In this document: piece by piece, positions 46,001-53,456 of the stretch | How the letters are laid out: the number at the start of each line of letters is the position of its first letter | Position numbering within the stretch: position 1 is the first letter of the stretch | Source: Moraxella sp. | Lineage (GTDB): Bacteria > Pseudomonadota > Gammaproteobacteria > Pseudomonadales > Moraxellaceae | DNA length: 64,000 nucleotides | Assembly (NCBI GenBank): GCA_030528385.1 | Contig: JAUMYZ010000001.1 | Location: forward strand, 62,001-126,000 | Reading direction: 5' to 3' | Position numbers and translations under genes: made by a program | The notes under the pieces: generated by a model | Told to the model about the DNA's origin: nothing | Database searches by the model: none | What the model saw: only the letters and a program-made list of their open reading frames with translations

Positions 46001-46193
46001 GTTTGGTATTGGCGTTGTACCGCTGTATCTGGCAACGGGCGCTGGCTCGGGCAGCCAAAATGCGGTGGGCACAAGTGTGCTTGGTGGGGTGATGACGGCA
46101 ACATTTTTAGGAATATTTTTTATTCCCATGTTTTATGTGTGGGTGCGAACCTTATTTCCTTATCAATCCAAAGCGGTCGTTACCCATCAATAG
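43059..46193 (+). CDS. acrB: RND multidrug efflux transporter, inner-membrane pump
   Basis: This proton-driven trimeric pump of the HAE1 family (AcrB/MexB/MtrD type) exports hydrophobic and amphiphilic compounds. The 1044-residue protein starts SKYFIERPIFAWVIAIL and has twelve helices and two large periplasmic loops. The proton-relay Asp pair lies in LLVDDAIVVVENVER (near 405) and the relay Lys in GLSAKNAILIIEFAKE (near 945). FVPEEDQGILMTLVQLP is characteristic of the family. It is 9 bp after acrA. Confidence 0.96.
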   Translation: MSKYFIERPIFAWVIAILMMLVGVLAIRVLPIEQYPRIAPPTVSVNAVYPGADAETVENSVTQVIEQKMKGLDGLSYMSSSSSSTGSATITLTFDNAIDPDTAQVQVQNKLQSATSSLPEVVQRQGITVSKSSSGFLMVAAFVSEDGSMDKTDIGDYLNSNVVDVISRVNGVGSVNVFGSSYAMRIWLSPEKLRAYGLVPSDVAAAIKSQNAQVSAGQLASLPSDEQRQVINATVSVQSYLTTPQEFGNIFIKTNSSGARVYLKDVADVELGSENYATTTKFDGKVAAGMAITLASGANAMQVRQAVQERLDELSVTFPAGLKVEVPYDTTPFVKLSIEQVVKTLAEAIVLVFLVMFLFLQSWRATIIPTLAVPVVILGTFAVLSFFGFTINILTMFAMVLAIGLLVDDAIVVVENVERILEEDPNISVKDATVQSMGEISKVVIGIALILSVVFVPMIFFGGGAGVIYRQFAVTLITSMVLSAVVALIFTPALCATILKRTAHKDIHTQKGFFGWFNRLFYKASRGYERFVGKTYKAKLLFLLMYAGVVAVLGYSFSKIPTSFVPEEDQGILMTLVQLPAGSTMDKTDAVMDKVAAYYQTQEKANVDKVFTISGFSFMGSGQNTGMAFIKLKDWSERKGKDNSAQAIASRAMMMNGSIKEATLVYPVAPAPIQGFDAGGFSLQLQDRGGVGHEKLLEARNMLMGMAMQDPENIGSIRPGGQADAPKLKIDINQEQAAAYQLSLADINNTIAQAWGGSYVNDFIDRGRIKKVYMQGEPSSRTVPEDINKWYVRNSQGQMIAFNAFASSDWAYGSPMLTRYNGFSSMALTGEAADGKSTGDAIVAIETMMKNLPAGIGYEWTGLSLEEQKSAGRAPLLYAISMLAVFLCLAALYESWSIPFAVMLVVPLGVVGAVLFTVMRDFANDVYLQVGLLTVVGLSAKNAILIIEFAKEIQESGKSLKESVMTAARMRLRPIIMTSLAFGIGVVPLYLATGAGSGSQNAVGTSVLGGVMTATFLGIFFIPMFYVWVRTLFPYQSKAVVTHQ

Positions 46194-46201
46194 GAGAATT
46201 T

Positions 46202-47809
46202 ATGAAAATCATTGCTGTACGTGCGTTCGCTTTGGGTGCTCTGGGGCTGGTTACGGCTGCTTGTCAAAGCATTCCTAAGCCAGCCGATACCGTCGTTGCC
46301 ATGCCTAATGTGCCTGTTGAACAACCTTATGAAGTGTTAGACCAAGAAACCGTCAGCGTTCCCCAAAATCCCAGCGTGGCAGGACTGCGTTGGCAAGAGT
46401 TTTATGCCGACTCAAAGCTCAAAGCGCTGATTGAGCTTGGACTAAACAACAACAAAGACCTAGAGCGTGCTCTTTTGGCAATCCAAAGCGCCAAAGCTCA
46501 ATACCAAATCCAAGACACAACCGATGTGCCAAAGCTGGGGGTGTCAGCTGGGGCAACGCGCTCGGCAAACGGTCAAGACAGTAACCCACGAGCAAGCTAC
46601 AATGTCGGCTTGGCGATGTCAAGCTATGAGCTGGATTTGTGGGGCAGGGTGGACAGCGCCAAAGATGCGGCGCTGCATGAGTATTTGGCGACCAATGCCG
46701 CCAAAGACGCGGTGCAAATTGCCTTGATTGCCAACATCGCCCAAAGCTACGTGGGGCTAAGTTATGCACTGGCTCAGCGCCAGTTGGCACTGGCAACACT
46801 CAAAACCCGTGAACACTCTTTGATGATTGCCAAAGCGCGTTTTAAGGCGGGCGTTGATGCCAAGTCTGCCAGTTTGCAAGCCGAAGCGTCATTAGAAGGG
46901 GCAAAGCTGGCAATTTATGGCGCTGATACAGAGATTTTAAAGGCACGCAACGCCTTGCAACTGCTTTTGGGCGTGAGTGTCCCCGATGAGTTGCTGCCTG
47001 AGATGGCGGTCAGCGACATCACATCGCAGACGCTGTTTAGTACAGGTTTGCCCAGTGAGCTGCTGTATTATCGTCCTGACATTGTCCAAGCCGAGCACGC
47101 TCTAAAAAGCGCGGGCGCCAACATCAATGTGGCACGTGCGGCTTATTTTCCGTCCATCAGTTTGTCGGGCAACTTAGGTTTTGGTTCGTCAAGCCTAAAA
47201 GAGCTGCTGCAGTCGGGCGCTTTTGGTTGGTCGTTTGGGCCTGCGCTCAATCTGCCAATTTTTGATGCAGGCGTGCGCCGCGCCAATTATGAAGTGGCAC
47301 AAATCGCCCAAAAGAGCGCTTTGGTGGCTTATGAAAAAGCCATTCAAACCGCCTTTAAAGAAGTCAATGACGTGCTGGCAATGCGCGCAACGTTGGGTCA
47401 ACAGTTACAGACGCAATACCGCCTACAAAAAAATTATCAAGAGACGTACAACATCGCTCATGCGCGCTTTCGTGCGGGTTTGGACAATTATTTGGGGGTG
47501 TTGGACGCTGAACGTTCATTGTTTGCCAATCAACAAAGCATTTTATCGCTAGAGCACCAAAAGGTGCTAAGTCAAATCCAGCTGTATCAAGCGCTTGGTG
47601 GTGGGGCAACCTTAAGTGCTGAGCAGGTTGCAGAGTTTGACACGCAGCGCGAAGCCATGCGCACCGCCAGCATTGCCACCCAAGAACAGCAGCGCCTTGC
47701 CATTGACAATCATAAAATTGTCGGCGCTATGAATGTGGTTCAACCCAAACCAGAAGCCATGGCAGCAGCGCCGAGCAGTGCGCCCCAATCATTATCCACG
47801 CATGACTAA
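46202..47809 (+). CDS. oprM: Outer-membrane efflux lipoprotein (OprM/TolC family)
   Basis: This trimeric channel is the outer-membrane exit of the AcrAB pump. The 535-residue protein has a lipoprotein signal with lipobox TAAC (Cys near 21), two OEP repeats, YELDLWGRVDSAKDAAL and FNLPIFDAG-like LNLPIFDAGVRRAN, and GLDNYLGVLDAERSLF. The last 50 or so residues, after LYQALGGG, form an Ala/Gln/Pro-rich tail that most relatives lack. It starts at an ATG with AGGAGA upstream, 8 bp after acrB. Its stop overlaps the convergent GTPase gene by 4 nt. Confidence 0.93.
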   Translation: MKIIAVRAFALGALGLVTAACQSIPKPADTVVAMPNVPVEQPYEVLDQETVSVPQNPSVAGLRWQEFYADSKLKALIELGLNNNKDLERALLAIQSAKAQYQIQDTTDVPKLGVSAGATRSANGQDSNPRASYNVGLAMSSYELDLWGRVDSAKDAALHEYLATNAAKDAVQIALIANIAQSYVGLSYALAQRQLALATLKTREHSLMIAKARFKAGVDAKSASLQAEASLEGAKLAIYGADTEILKARNALQLLLGVSVPDELLPEMAVSDITSQTLFSTGLPSELLYYRPDIVQAEHALKSAGANINVARAAYFPSISLSGNLGFGSSSLKELLQSGAFGWSFGPALNLPIFDAGVRRANYEVAQIAQKSALVAYEKAIQTAFKEVNDVLAMRATLGQQLQTQYRLQKNYQETYNIAHARFRAGLDNYLGVLDAERSLFANQQSILSLEHQKVLSQIQLYQALGGGATLSAEQVAEFDTQREAMRTASIATQEQQRLAIDNHKIVGAMNVVQPKPEAMAAAPSSAPQSLSTHD

Positions 47810-49221
47810 ACTGGGGGCGCATGCTCTGTGGTTGTGTCGTTGAGCAGTTTTAGGTGTTCGTCCAGAACCATGGCGATTTTGTCTGCCAGTTCGGCGCGCA
47901 GGTTTTGTTTGTCGCCATAACTGCTGTCTAAGCTAGAATAATGCGGATAGGCGCGCGCTTTTTTGAGCGTTGCTGGCAGTTTATTGCCTTGCCATGGCAG
48001 AGTGATGTTTTGTCCCAAATTAATGGCGTCAAGACTGGCATGACCACGATGGCGCAAGGTGTGATGCAGATATTGCGCTTGGGTGGCAAGCACGGTCAGC
48101 GTCTCATCATTGATGGTTAGGGTCTGTATGCCCATGGCTCTGTCTTTGATGGTGCTGCTGTTGGGCAAAAGTCCACCAAGAACGCCACCCAACGCCGTAC
48201 CAAGCCCAAGACTTGCCCCAAAAGTCGCCACGTCAATGCCTGCGCCAATCACCATGCCAGCAAAACTGCCGCCAGCGGTGCGAATGCCGTAGCGCGTCAG
48301 TAACTCAGCGTCAAAGATGTCTTGTTGTTTGCCTGTGATGACGATGCTGTCATTGTCAATGGGGGTGTTATAAAATTTGTATAGATTGAGCAAGGTGTCT
48401 GTTAGGGTGTCAAATGCTTGTCGCACCGAATTTTGCATCAGCTTAAGCATGGAATTGGCATCAACGCTGTCGTCAATTTTTTTGCTAAAGCTGGCAACAT
48501 TCACCAAAAAGTCAGCAATCAACAAACTGCCATATTCGCCCATGTCGTGCCACAGTTCGGTGCGTTCGCTCTTTAGGGTTTTAAAGGAATTGGCGTGCGT
48601 CAGTGCTGCTAAGTTCTCCCAGAGCGACATTTCAGCATCAAAATCAAACGCCACCGTATCAAAAGCGTTGACAATGTGCAAAGCGCGCCGTGAGAGCATT
48701 TCTTGCCATGCTTGGGTGTTGAGTCTGTTGGCTTTGACAAAGTTAAACACAGGCAGCACAGGCGTGCCAGCACTTGCCAAAATCGCCAGCTCGTCTTTGT
48801 ATTTGGACAAAATGGGTTCGCGCGCGTCTATCACATAGATGGCGATGTCGGCGTTGAGCAGGGCATTGACGACTTTGGCTTCTTGGGTGAAGTTGCCTTT
48901 GAGCTTTGGGTCGCCTTGTTTGACCGCTTGCAAAAATACATTGAGTCGCTCCACGCCGTCCAAACGCGTGTTGGTGTGTTCTTGCAGATAATCCATCACC
49001 CCTGTGGCGTCTTCAAGTCCGGGGGTGTCATAGAGTGTAACCAGTGAAGTGTCGTCTTTGGAAAACAAAGTAACCGCTTCAACATGACGGGTGGTGGCAG
49101 ACGTATTTTTGACTTCGCCAAAATCACAATCGCGCAGCAAGGTGCGCATCAGTGATGTTTTGCCAGTATTGGTATGACCAATGATGATAAGGTGAACGGT
49201 ATGACTGCGGGTGTCTTTCAT
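47806..49221 (-). CDS. GTPase with DUF3482 domain
   Basis: This is a P-loop GTPase of the Era/TrmE class with a C-terminal DUF3482 region; its role is unknown. The 471-residue product has Walker A GHTNTGKTSLMRTLL (near 12), a switch I threonine in NTSATTRHVE, and G3 motif DTPGLED (near 63). Glycine-rich membrane-like helices at about 315-355 (GSFAGMVIGAGIDVATFGASLG) suggest membrane association. The usual NKxD motif is replaced by NFVKAN. The start follows the rsmD stop by 4 nt, so it is the last gene of mrdA-rsmD-GTPase. Confidence 0.82.
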   Translation of the reverse strand: MKDTRSHTVHLIIIGHTNTGKTSLMRTLLRDCDFGEVKNTSATTRHVEAVTLFSKDDTSLVTLYDTPGLEDATGVMDYLQEHTNTRLDGVERLNVFLQAVKQGDPKLKGNFTQEAKVVNALLNADIAIYVIDAREPILSKYKDELAILASAGTPVLPVFNFVKANRLNTQAWQEMLSRRALHIVNAFDTVAFDFDAEMSLWENLAALTHANSFKTLKSERTELWHDMGEYGSLLIADFLVNVASFSKKIDDSVDANSMLKLMQNSVRQAFDTLTDTLLNLYKFYNTPIDNDSIVITGKQQDIFDAELLTRYGIRTAGGSFAGMVIGAGIDVATFGASLGLGTALGGVLGGLLPNSSTIKDRAMGIQTLTINDETLTVLATQAQYLHHTLRHRGHASLDAINLGQNITLPWQGNKLPATLKKARAYPHYSSLDSSYGDKQNLRAELADKIAMVLDEHLKLLNDTTTEHAPPV

Positions 49222-49225
49222 AACT

Positions 49226-49816
49226 TTAGCCACTAGATAAGTTGATGATACTGGCATAAACTTGCCCCACCTTTGTGGCGTTAAGTACAGTGGCACAAAA
49301 GGGGGTCAGTATGTCATCAAGGGGTTGGTTGCTTTCTATATAAATCAAAGTGTGGTCATGACAAAGCCGATGGTCAATCAGCAGCTTTAGAAGCTCTTGC
49401 CAAAGATTGAGCGCGTATGGCGGGTCAATAAAAATCACATCAAAAGGTTTGTCAAAGGTGCTTAGGGTGCGTTGAGCGGTGTCGCCAATCAACTGTATTT
49501 GGGCGCTGTTGATGTTGAGCGCTTGGGCGCTGCGCTCAAGCTGGGCAAATTGTTTGGGATTGGGCTCAATCAGTGCCACAAAACTGGCGCCGCGCGACAA
49601 TGCTTCAAAACCCAGCACGCCAGAGCCTGCACACACATCAAGCACGCGCGCGTCTAAAATGTCTGCCATGAGCCAGTTAAATATCGTTTCGCGCAAGCGG
49701 TCAGGCGTGGGACGCAGCCCATCAATGTCCAAAAAGCTGACTTGGCGGCGTTTGAATTTGCCGCCGATGATGCGTACTTGGCTGATGGGGCTTGGAGCTT
49801 TTGCTTTGCTTGCCAT
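49226..49816 (-). CDS. rsmD: 16S rRNA (guanine-966 N2) methyltransferase
   Basis: RsmD methylates G966 in 16S rRNA. The 196-residue product has VRIIGGKFKRRQVSF at the start, RPTPDRLRETIFNWL, the SAM-binding VLDVCAGSGVLGFEALSRGA, and the catalytic DPPY tetrad in VIFIDPPYAL. The ATG at 49816 is chosen because the longer frame overlaps mrdA by 170 bp with an unrelated sequence. It lies 2 nt after the mrdA stop. Confidence 0.94.
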   Translation of the reverse strand: MASKAKAPSPISQVRIIGGKFKRRQVSFLDIDGLRPTPDRLRETIFNWLMADILDARVLDVCAGSGVLGFEALSRGASFVALIEPNPKQFAQLERSAQALNINSAQIQLIGDTAQRTLSTFDKPFDVIFIDPPYALNLWQELLKLLIDHRLCHDHTLIYIESNQPLDDILTPFCATVLNATKVGQVYASIINLSSG

Positions 49817-49818
49817 GA

Positions 49819-51816
49819 TTAGTTTCCGTGCCTTGGCTTGCTGGGGGTGCTTTCTTTGGGTTTGTTGGTTTCTTGTTTGTCTAGGGCGTCTATTTTGGCT
49901 TGCATGATGGCGTGTTTTTCGGCACGTTGTTTGGCAAGCTCTTCTTCGCTGGGGGGTAAGATGGGGTTTTTTTCGCGTTGAAGCACCCAATAATCAAACA
50001 AAGCGCGTCCAATCGGGGCAGCGACTTTACTGCCACCACCGCCATTTTCTACGATGATGGCTAGAGCGATTTGTGGGTCTTCTACGGGCGCAAAGCCTGT
50101 AAACCACGCATGATCCCAGTGGCGCGCGTTAAGGGCGGCTTTATTGTAGCTTTTGCCTTGGGCGATGGATTTGACTTGGGCGGTGCCTGTTTTGCCAGCA
50201 ATGCGATAGGCGTTGGTATAAATGCCTTTGGCGGTGCCGCGTTTGACGGTGTCTTCCATGGCGGTGTGCATTTTTAGCCAGTCTTCTTCTGTGCCATTAA
50301 AGGCAATGATGCCGTCGGGCTTGTCAATGACGTCAACACTCATTGCCCCTTCGGAGCGCTTTAGAATATGTGGCGTTAGGTGCTTGCCTTTGATGGCGGT
50401 CATGGCGGTGGCATTGGCAACTTGCAAAGGAGACGCCAAAAACGCCCCTTGCCCAATAGACACCGAGATGGTCTCACCAGGCAGCCAGTCTTTTTTGTAG
50501 GTTTCTTGTTTCCATTTGGGTGATGGCATGATGCCTGCTTTTTCGTTGGGCAAGTCAATGCCAGTTTTTTTGCCAAAGCCAAAACTGCTCATCCAACTGT
50601 GCAGCTTATCAATGCCTAAGCGGTGGGCGTTTTTGTAGTAATAGGTGTCCACGCTCATGATGATGGATTTGGACATGTCTACAGTGCCGTGCCCGCCCTT
50701 TTTCCAGTCGCGAAACCTGTGGCTGTCTCCTGGCAAGCTAAAATAACCAGGGTCAAAGATGGTATCGTGCCAACCCATGATGCCATGGTGTAAAAAACCC
50801 ATGGATTCAAAGGGTTTGATGGTGGAAGCAGGTGGATACAGCCCTTGTAGGGCGCGGTTGTACAGTGGCTGGTCGATGTCATCGCGCAAGACTTTGTAGG
50901 CTTTTGATGAAATGCCCGACACAAAAGGGTTGGGGTCATAGCTTGGGTTGGACACAAAAGCAAGCACATCGCCGTTTTTGGGGTCAAGTGCCACCACCGC
51001 ACCGCGTCTGCCAGCCAGTTGGTCTTGGGCGACTTTTTGCAGACCATAATCAAGGCTTAGGTACAGGTCGTTGCCTGCGGTGGGCGCTTTGGTGTCAAGG
51101 CGGCGCAAAATTTCGCCATGGGCGTTGGCTTCTACCGATTGATATCCTGGTTTGCCCAGCAGTACTTCTTCGTACTGTTGTTCAATGCCCAGCTTGCCAA
51201 TCAAATCTGTGCCAGCGTAGAGTTCTTTTTTGGCGGGGTCGGCGTTGATTTTTTTGGCTTCTTTGTCGTTGATACGACCCACATAGCCGATGACATGGGC
51301 AAAAAGCTCATCGTGCGGATAGACGCGAGTGAGTTTGGTTTGAATGCTGACGCCACGAAAAAACGGCTTGCGCTCGCTAAATTTGGCAATTTGTTCTTCG
51401 GTCAGGTCAATTTTGATGGTTACAGGGTCGTTTTTGGATTTGTCAATGCGCGCCAAAATGTCCACAATGTCTTCTTCGCTGAGCGCAAAAATCGGCGCCA
51501 ACAACTGCAAAGTGTGAATGGGATTGTCAATCTCGTCGGGACTGATGACGGCAGTAAAAACAGGCGTGTTGTCTGCCAGCAAAATGCCGTTTCTGTCATA
51601 AATATAGCCGCGCGATGGGGGGTCGGAGATGAGTTTGATGCGGTTGTTTTCGGCGTTGGTGCGGTATTTTTCGTACTGAACGATTTGTAAATAGCCATAA
51701 CGCACCGCCAAACCTGCCATGCCCAATAAGATGAGCAAACAAGCCAATATCACCCGCCGTTGAAAGGTGAGCGTGTTTTGGTCTGAATCCGATGACAAAG
51801 GCTGGTTTACTGGCAT
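49819..51816 (-). CDS. mrdA: Penicillin-binding protein 2 (peptidoglycan transpeptidase)
   Basis: PBP2 crosslinks peptidoglycan during cell elongation with RodA. The 665-residue product has a single membrane anchor (about 22-42), a dimerisation domain with SRGYIYDRNGILLADNTP, and a transpeptidase domain. The active Ser lies in PASTIKPF (near 330), SVD in MSVDTYYY, and KTGT in AGKTGTAQVK. The start at ATG 51816 is preferred, but a TTG seven codons upstream is possible; neither has a strong ribosome binding site. rodA is not adjacent in the window. Confidence 0.93.
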   Translation of the reverse strand: MPVNQPLSSDSDQNTLTFQRRVILACLLILLGMAGLAVRYGYLQIVQYEKYRTNAENNRIKLISDPPSRGYIYDRNGILLADNTPVFTAVISPDEIDNPIHTLQLLAPIFALSEEDIVDILARIDKSKNDPVTIKIDLTEEQIAKFSERKPFFRGVSIQTKLTRVYPHDELFAHVIGYVGRINDKEAKKINADPAKKELYAGTDLIGKLGIEQQYEEVLLGKPGYQSVEANAHGEILRRLDTKAPTAGNDLYLSLDYGLQKVAQDQLAGRRGAVVALDPKNGDVLAFVSNPSYDPNPFVSGISSKAYKVLRDDIDQPLYNRALQGLYPPASTIKPFESMGFLHHGIMGWHDTIFDPGYFSLPGDSHRFRDWKKGGHGTVDMSKSIIMSVDTYYYKNAHRLGIDKLHSWMSSFGFGKKTGIDLPNEKAGIMPSPKWKQETYKKDWLPGETISVSIGQGAFLASPLQVANATAMTAIKGKHLTPHILKRSEGAMSVDVIDKPDGIIAFNGTEEDWLKMHTAMEDTVKRGTAKGIYTNAYRIAGKTGTAQVKSIAQGKSYNKAALNARHWDHAWFTGFAPVEDPQIALAIIVENGGGGSKVAAPIGRALFDYWVLQREKNPILPPSEEELAKQRAEKHAIMQAKIDALDKQETNKPKESTPSKPRHGN

Positions 51817-52095
51817 AAACAAACTATTAACAAACAAGACAATTTGCTAAATTCTACCACAAATTTGTATATAACGGTGTATTTTTGCCAGACATATCAG
51901 CAAAATACCTGACAATTTTTAATAAATAAAAGTCAATAAAAACAGTAAAATAATTGGTTTTTTTAATCAAAATACATACTATTTTACACAAAAGCAAGCC
52001 ACAAGCAATCAATTTGGGTCAAATTATGGTAGAATGACATCAATTTTGTCTTTATTTTATCAGCCTGTTGGTTTGGCCTATCAAGAACTTGTTCC

Positions 52096-53406
52096 ATGTT
52101 TTTAGCGCTTTGGCACACTCTTAGCACGCACCCTGAATTTATCGCCATGCTGACCATTCCACCCGTTACCGCCTTTGTAACTTGGGCGCATGTGTGGATG
52201 GCGCTTGAGATGCTTTTTTACCCCATCAAGTTTTGGGGTATTCGTGTCGCCAAAATGCCCTTTGGGCTGGCAGGTTTGGGCTGGCAAGGCATTGTCCCTG
52301 CCAAAGCGGGCAAAATTTCTGGGGTGATTGTTGACCAAACTTTATCCAAACTTGGTTCGCTGGATGAGTTTTTTCGGGCGATGGAGCCCGAAGAGATGGC
52401 GGACTTCATCACCGATACGGTGGATAAAAACTTGGAGAGTTTGATTGATGAGATTATGCTGGAACGTTATTATGGGCTGTGGAGCCATCTGCCTTATGCC
52501 ATCAAACGGCGCATTTATGCCCATGCACACAGCCAGTTGCCAAGCATCATGAAAGCGCTGGTGTTGGATTTGACCTATCATGTTGAAGAACTGGTGGACA
52601 TGCGTCAAATGATAGTGCGCAAGATGGAATCTGACCGCAAATTGATGGTGGACATGTTTTTGCGCGTGGGCAAAAAAGAAATCAACTTTATTTGGAAAAT
52701 CTCAGCATTGATTGGTTTTGGGTTTGGGATTATTCAGATGGGGGTTTTTTATTTTGTGCCGCAGCATTGGACAGTGCCATTTTTTGCGGCGATTTGGGGG
52801 GCGCTGACCAACTGGATTGCCATTTGGATGGTGTTTAATCCTGTTGAACCACGCTATATTTGGTTTGTGCGTCTGTTTCGCCGTGAAGGACTAAAAATTC
52901 ACCCGATGATACCACACCTGCATCGTTATGCTTGGCAAGGCGGTTTTATGAAGCGTCAAGACGAAGTTTCTAGTGTTTTTGCCCAAATTGTGGTCAATGA
53001 GTTGGTAACCCTTGAAAACGTCATGCACGAGATGATGTATGGGGTGCGTGCCGATAAGACGCGTGAGTTGATGAAGGCGCATTTGTACGAAATGCTGGAG
53101 TCGCCGATGGTGGCAACCACCCTAAAGATGGGCATGGGTAACAAAGAGCTGGACGAATTTAAAGACACCATCATTGACAAGTCCATTGACGCAACGATGG
53201 TGCCAATTCGCGACCCCAAACTTAACACATCGCGCGCGTCCAAGATTGTTGGCTTGTTTGAAAGTCGCATTCGCGCGCTTACCCCCCATGAATTTCAAAA
53301 CCTGCTGCGCCCCGCCTTTAAAGAAGATGAGATGACCCTTGTGGTGCTTGGGGGCATTACTGGATTGCTCGCAGGCTGGCTGCATTTGGTGGTGGTGTTT
53401 TTTTGA
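52096..53406 (+). CDS. DUF445 membrane protein
   Basis: The 436-residue protein has two membrane segments near the N-terminus (about 15-45), a long helical region with repeated acidic and hydrophobic heptads, a second membrane pair (about 205-250: WKISALIGFGFGIIQMGVFYF and FFAAIWGALTNWIAIWMVF), and a C-terminal hydrophobic end. ALTNWIAIWMVFNP is the typical DUF445 signature. Function is unknown. It is 50 nt before ccmF on the same strand, so it may share a transcript. Confidence 0.85.
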   Translation: MFLALWHTLSTHPEFIAMLTIPPVTAFVTWAHVWMALEMLFYPIKFWGIRVAKMPFGLAGLGWQGIVPAKAGKISGVIVDQTLSKLGSLDEFFRAMEPEEMADFITDTVDKNLESLIDEIMLERYYGLWSHLPYAIKRRIYAHAHSQLPSIMKALVLDLTYHVEELVDMRQMIVRKMESDRKLMVDMFLRVGKKEINFIWKISALIGFGFGIIQMGVFYFVPQHWTVPFFAAIWGALTNWIAIWMVFNPVEPRYIWFVRLFRREGLKIHPMIPHLHRYAWQGGFMKRQDEVSSVFAQIVVNELVTLENVMHEMMYGVRADKTRELMKAHLYEMLESPMVATTLKMGMGNKELDEFKDTIIDKSIDATMVPIRDPKLNTSRASKIVGLFESRIRALTPHEFQNLLRPAFKEDEMTLVVLGGITGLLAGWLHLVVVFF

Positions 53407-53456
53407 TTGGTGGTTGTTTGATAACCCAAACTTGGCTGTCGTTGTGAGATGAATGT

